A DNA stretch of 64,000 nucleotides from Gemmata massiliana (lineage in GTDB: Bacteria > Planctomycetota > Planctomycetia > Gemmatales > Gemmataceae), in the NCBI RefSeq assembly GCF_901538265.1, contig NZ_LR593886.1, forward strand, positions 6,283,738-6,347,737, written 5' to 3'. A program made the translations under genes and the position numbers. How positions within the stretch are numbered: position 1 is the first letter of the stretch; each line of letters begins with the position of its first letter. Under the pieces are notes generated by a model, which was not told the origin of the DNA, did not search any database, and saw nothing but the letters and a program-made list of their open reading frames with translations. This document shows positions 61,102 to 64,000 of this stretch, piece by piece.

Positions 61102-61356
61102 GTGCCCCGCAAGACGAAACCCCTGCCCGCGAACGGTGGCGACCGCGCGCTCGTAGCCGAGCTGTGCAACCGCCCGAACGTGCTGCGCCTGCTCCTGCTG
61201 TGGGGCTCTTACCGCGACGGGTTCGGCCAGGACGCGGTTGCGCGGGAGTTGGAGCAGCTCACCCCGACGGTTGTCGTCAAGGCGGATGAGCTGTCCTCGC
61301 TCTATCACGCGGTGCTCGATCACCTCACGGGGTGGGTGCGAGACAAGGCCGCCTAG
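61102..61356 (+). CDS. Small protein of the accessory block
   Basis: 84 residues from a GTG with AGGAG 7 bases upstream, about 40 bases after the preceding gene. The sequence is helical (ALVAELCNRPNVLRLLLLWG, ELEQLTPTVVVKADELSSLY). No family recognised. Its spacing indicates co-transcription with 60837-61061. Confidence 0.65.
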   Translation: MPRKTKPLPANGGDRALVAELCNRPNVLRLLLLWGSYRDGFGQDAVARELEQLTPTVVVKADELSSLYHAVLDHLTGWVRDKAA

Positions 61357-61619
61357 TGCGGTCGAGATCACGCGGGCGCTCGTTGCGGTGGGAAAGGCGC
61401 GACGAGTCCCGTTAAGCGGTTGACCTCGAGCCGTGTGAGTAATCGGGGTGTTGGTTCCGAGGCGGGGGTTCGAGGCCAGATGACCCGCTGTCCAGATGGT
61501 AAGGACGACCGACGATCCCTGACGCAATTGCCATCGCGTGCGGGGTGTGTTCGGAACCCGGGGCAGAACCGGGCGGAACCAGTTCGGTAATCGACAACCT
61601 CACTAATCAGGAGCAGGCA

Positions 61620-62402
61620 ATGGTGGCTCTAGCGAGTTCCGCCGGGGGCGATCGCGCGCCCAAATCGGCGCCGGTCTACAACCCGGGTGACCTGGTACGG
61701 TTGCTCACGGCGAGCACCGCGTCCCCGTTCGTCATCACCGACGTGATTCACGTGCGCCGGCTCCACGGGGAGTACGTCCGGTACGTGATCGTCTCCGGGA
61801 CGATCGAGCTGTCGGTGGACCCGGCGAACGTGGTGTTGATCGGTGAGGCGGCCACGCAAGCCGGGGCGCCCATCGCGTGCGAGCCCGAGAGTGCTGCGGC
61901 CGAGCCCGAGGTGAAGCCGGCGCCCGCGCCGAAAGCGGAACCGGGTTCGATGATCGAATGGCACACCGAGCAGAACCCGAACCCTTGTTCCGTGAGCGCG
62001 GACGGTCGGTTCGAGGTCTCTCAGACCGTTAAGGGCAAGTCCCAAGTGGTCACCTCGGACCGGTGGACCGGTGAGCGGATGATCGGCGATTCGCTGTTCG
62101 CTTCCGAGGAGTGGTGTGAGAAACGGCTCGCCGGGTTCCCGCTCATGTGGATGACGGGGCGGTCCGGGTGGGCGGCCGAGTTCTTCGACTCCCGGTTCAC
62201 GGTTCGTCAGCTCCCCGACTCGACGACTTTCGAGAGCGTGGATTGCCGGTTCCACGTCAGTGATCCGTTGCGCCGCGCGAGGTTCGAGACGCTCGAAATC
62301 GCGAAGAAGTGGTGCGAGGTGCGGGCCGTGTGCCGGATCGACGGAAGCGGCGCCAAGACCACGCTCAATTACGTCGGCCCGCCCGACAGCCTCCAATCCT
62401 GA
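61620..62402 (+). CDS. Hypothetical protein of the accessory block
   Basis: 260 residues from the ATG at 61620 with AGGAG upstream. An SH3-like beta region (YNPGDLVRLLTASTASPFVI, YVRYVIVSGTIELSVDPANV) is followed by a Pro/Ala linker near 100-115 and a second beta-rich part (DSTTFESVDCRFHVSDPLRR). Nothing catalytic is visible. It precedes the Sak4-like ATPase in the same direction with about 40 bases between. Confidence 0.7.
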   Translation: MVALASSAGGDRAPKSAPVYNPGDLVRLLTASTASPFVITDVIHVRRLHGEYVRYVIVSGTIELSVDPANVVLIGEAATQAGAPIACEPESAAAEPEVKPAPAPKAEPGSMIEWHTEQNPNPCSVSADGRFEVSQTVKGKSQVVTSDRWTGERMIGDSLFASEEWCEKRLAGFPLMWMTGRSGWAAEFFDSRFTVRQLPDSTTFESVDCRFHVSDPLRRARFETLEIAKKWCEVRAVCRIDGSGAKTTLNYVGPPDSLQS

Positions 62403-62442
62403 ATCGCTCCCCGCTCACACCACTGCACACAGAGGATGCGTT

Positions 62443-63510
62443 ATGTCCGTGTTCGAGGTCCGCAAAGCGAAGCGCCAGCGCCGCCCGTTGAAGATCGCGC
62501 TCGAGGGGTTGAGCGGGTCCGGGAAGACGTTCACCGCACTGCGCCTGGCGTTCGCCCTGAAGCGCGCCGGGATCGGCTCCCGCATCGTCGTTGCCGACTC
62601 GGAGAACGAGTCGGCCGGGCTGTACGACGGCGTGCAGATGGACGGCGAGAAGTGGGAGTACGAGGTGTGCCCGATCCCCGCGGATAAGCACACCCCCAAG
62701 GGGTACACGGAGTGTTACGAGTTCCTGGTGAAAGCCGGGTTCGACATCATCATTTTCGACTCGCTCTCGCACGCCTGGCACGGGGCGATGGAGTCGGTTG
62801 ACAAGTACGCCCAACAGAACAAGGGCGACAAGTTCGGGGGATGGGCGAAGGTCACCCCGGACCAGCGGAAAATGCTCACCGCGCTCACCGACCCGCGCGC
62901 ACACATGATCGCGACCATGCGGGTGAAGAGTGAGTACGAGCGCATCGACGACAGCGGGAAAGCGCGGATCAAGAAGGTCGGAATGAAGACCGACCAGCGC
63001 GAGAACACCGAGTACGAGTTTGATTGCGTCGTGCGGCTCGAGCCCGAATCCCACACGGCCCACGTCGAGAAGGTGCGCGGTTGCACGGCGATGGACGGTG
63101 CAACCGGCGAGCACCCCGGCCCGGAGTTCTGGCAGCCCCTTATGACATGGTGGCTCTCGGCCGAGGCGGTTCCGCCCCCACCCCCGCCCGCGCCGGCGCA
63201 ACCGCCGGTCACTCCCCTCTCGACCGCACCGGCCGAGGACGCGGCCCGCAAAGCGTTCGCCGCGGCCAAGAACCTCGACCAGCTCCTCGCGGCGTGGAAC
63301 GGGCTCCCGAACCACATCCGGGAGAAGGTCGAGAAAGACAAGGACGCGCGCAAGGCCGTGCTGTCGGCGCCCGCGCCCGTGACCTCGAAAGTGGGCGCGG
63401 ACGGGGTGGAACGCGACGAACTCGGCGCCCGCATCTTCGCCAACGGTGCGCCCCCGGATGTGGACCAAACCGAGTTGTTCGAGAACTCGAGCGGTGGCCC
63501 GCCGCGCTGA
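62443..63510 (+). CDS. Phage-type Sak4-like P-loop ATPase
   Basis: 355 residues from the ATG at 62443 (GAGG 8 bases upstream). Walker A at 22-29 (GLSGSGKT), Walker B DIIIFDSLSH near 100, then HMIATMRVKSEYER and RENTEYEFDCVVRLEP, typical of the phage AAA_24/Sak4 recombinase-associated family. A Pro/Ala linker (VPPPPPPAPAQPPV) leads to a helical tail (AEDAARKAFAAAKNLDQLLA). Sak4 proteins assist single-strand annealing in phages, so this marks a phage-derived region. Confidence 0.85.
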   Translation: MSVFEVRKAKRQRRPLKIALEGLSGSGKTFTALRLAFALKRAGIGSRIVVADSENESAGLYDGVQMDGEKWEYEVCPIPADKHTPKGYTECYEFLVKAGFDIIIFDSLSHAWHGAMESVDKYAQQNKGDKFGGWAKVTPDQRKMLTALTDPRAHMIATMRVKSEYERIDDSGKARIKKVGMKTDQRENTEYEFDCVVRLEPESHTAHVEKVRGCTAMDGATGEHPGPEFWQPLMTWWLSAEAVPPPPPPAPAQPPVTPLSTAPAEDAARKAFAAAKNLDQLLAAWNGLPNHIREKVEKDKDARKAVLSAPAPVTSKVGADGVERDELGARIFANGAPPDVDQTELFENSSGGPPR

Positions 63511-63559
63511 GCGCGGGCGCAGGCGGGCGCGAGTCAACACCAGGTGCGAAGGGGCGAAC

Positions 63560-64000
63560 GTGATCGAGTTACCGACAGAGCTTGAGCCGGTGCGCGTGTT
63601 CCAGGGCGATTCCCTGGTCGCGCTCCGGGCACTGCCGGACGGGTGCGCCGACGCGCTCATCACGGACCCGCCGTACTCCTCGGGCGGCATGGTCCGGGCG
63701 GACCGCGTGAACCACACGACCGACGCCAAATACACGCTCACCCAGCACGCGGGCAAGCGCCCGAACTTCGGCGGGGACAACATGGACCAGCGCGCGTGGC
63801 AGAGCTGGTGTTACGAGTGGTTGGTCGAGGCGAAGCGGATCGTGAAGCCGGGCGGGTACCTGGTCACGTTCACGGACTGGCGCCAGCTCCCGGCGCTGAC
63901 GGACGTGGTGCAGTGGGCCGGGTGGGTGTGGCGCGGGGTGAACGTGTGGGACAAGACCGAGGCCGCGAAGGGGCCGCACCTCGGCTACTTCGGGTACCAG
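63560..64000 (+). CDS. DNA methyltransferase, 3'-truncated by window edge
   Basis: Open from a GTG at 63560 (AAGGGG six bases upstream) to the window end, 147 codons visible. N-terminus has VFQGDSLVALRALPDG and the catalytic DPPY motif (ALITDPPYSSGG), then AKRIVKPGGYLVTFTDW, as in N6-adenine/N4-cytosine methylases (pfam01555-like). Target recognition cannot be judged. It starts 50 bases after the Sak4-like gene and is probably part of the same phage or mobile operon. Confidence 0.88.
   Translation, partial: MIELPTELEPVRVFQGDSLVALRALPDGCADALITDPPYSSGGMVRADRVNHTTDAKYTLTQHAGKRPNFGGDNMDQRAWQSWCYEWLVEAKRIVKPGGYLVTFTDWRQLPALTDVVQWAGWVWRGVNVWDKTEAAKGPHLGYFGYQ

Overview
The window reads as chromosomal DNA of a Gemmata-like planctomycete (Gemmataceae). 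This is inferred from gene content: three prepilin-like DUF1559 proteins, a PVC-type dehydrogenase/CxxCH cytochrome fusion, an ECF sigma factor fused to a membrane anchor and TIGR03067-like domain, a Hanks-type kinase, GC-rich DNA, and hairpin-rich intergenic repeats. No rRNA, tRNA or CRISPR array was seen.

Layout. 1-2.0 kb: archease (cut by the window edge) and RtcB, an RNA-ligation pair. 2.0-8.2 kb (minus): three tandem copies of a cassette made of a DUF1559 prepilin-like protein, a tiny lipoprotein and a larger lipoprotein. 8.6-10.8 kb: ECF sigma fusion. 11.7-13.3 kb: RNase Y. 13.3-25.1 kb: a stress-type island of small membrane and ferritin-like proteins (DUF3618, holin-like, YihY, DUF1328, DUF2934, TspO, DUF2383, DUF883, AI-2E transporter fusion) with a GH13 branching enzyme. 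25.3-32.7 kb: a two-component cluster whose main kinase carries an ethylene-receptor-type copper/ethylene-binding domain, followed by two overlapping receiver genes and a divergent NtrC-type activator. 32.9-38.0 kb: two secreted DUF1559-related proteins and a polyprenyl-phosphate sugar transferase. 38.4-40.9 kb: a retron-like locus (structured RNA bounded by 15-bp inverted repeats, then a retron-type reverse transcriptase) next to a broken leucine-rich-repeat gene. 40.9-60.1 kb: phosphohexomutase, PQQ-propeller protein, HemL, Ser/Thr kinase, SUKH-like protein, LptF/G permease coupled to a phosphatase, SGNH hydrolase, PVC cytochrome, orphan CbiM, Smr-less MutS2 and AspRS. 60.3-64.0 kb: a probable mobile or phage module (two divergent small paralogues, a Sak4-like ATPase, a DNA methyltransferase cut by the window edge).

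The most notable items are the retron candidate at 38405-39955, the ethylene-receptor-like kinase at 26868-31064 with all seven ETR1 ligand-pocket residues aligned, the triplicated DUF1559 cassette, and several dispersed palindrome families. Start codons were chosen by visible Shine-Dalgarno sequences and family alignment; many differ from the longest open frame. Family assignments come from recognised motifs read by eye; no database search was run.
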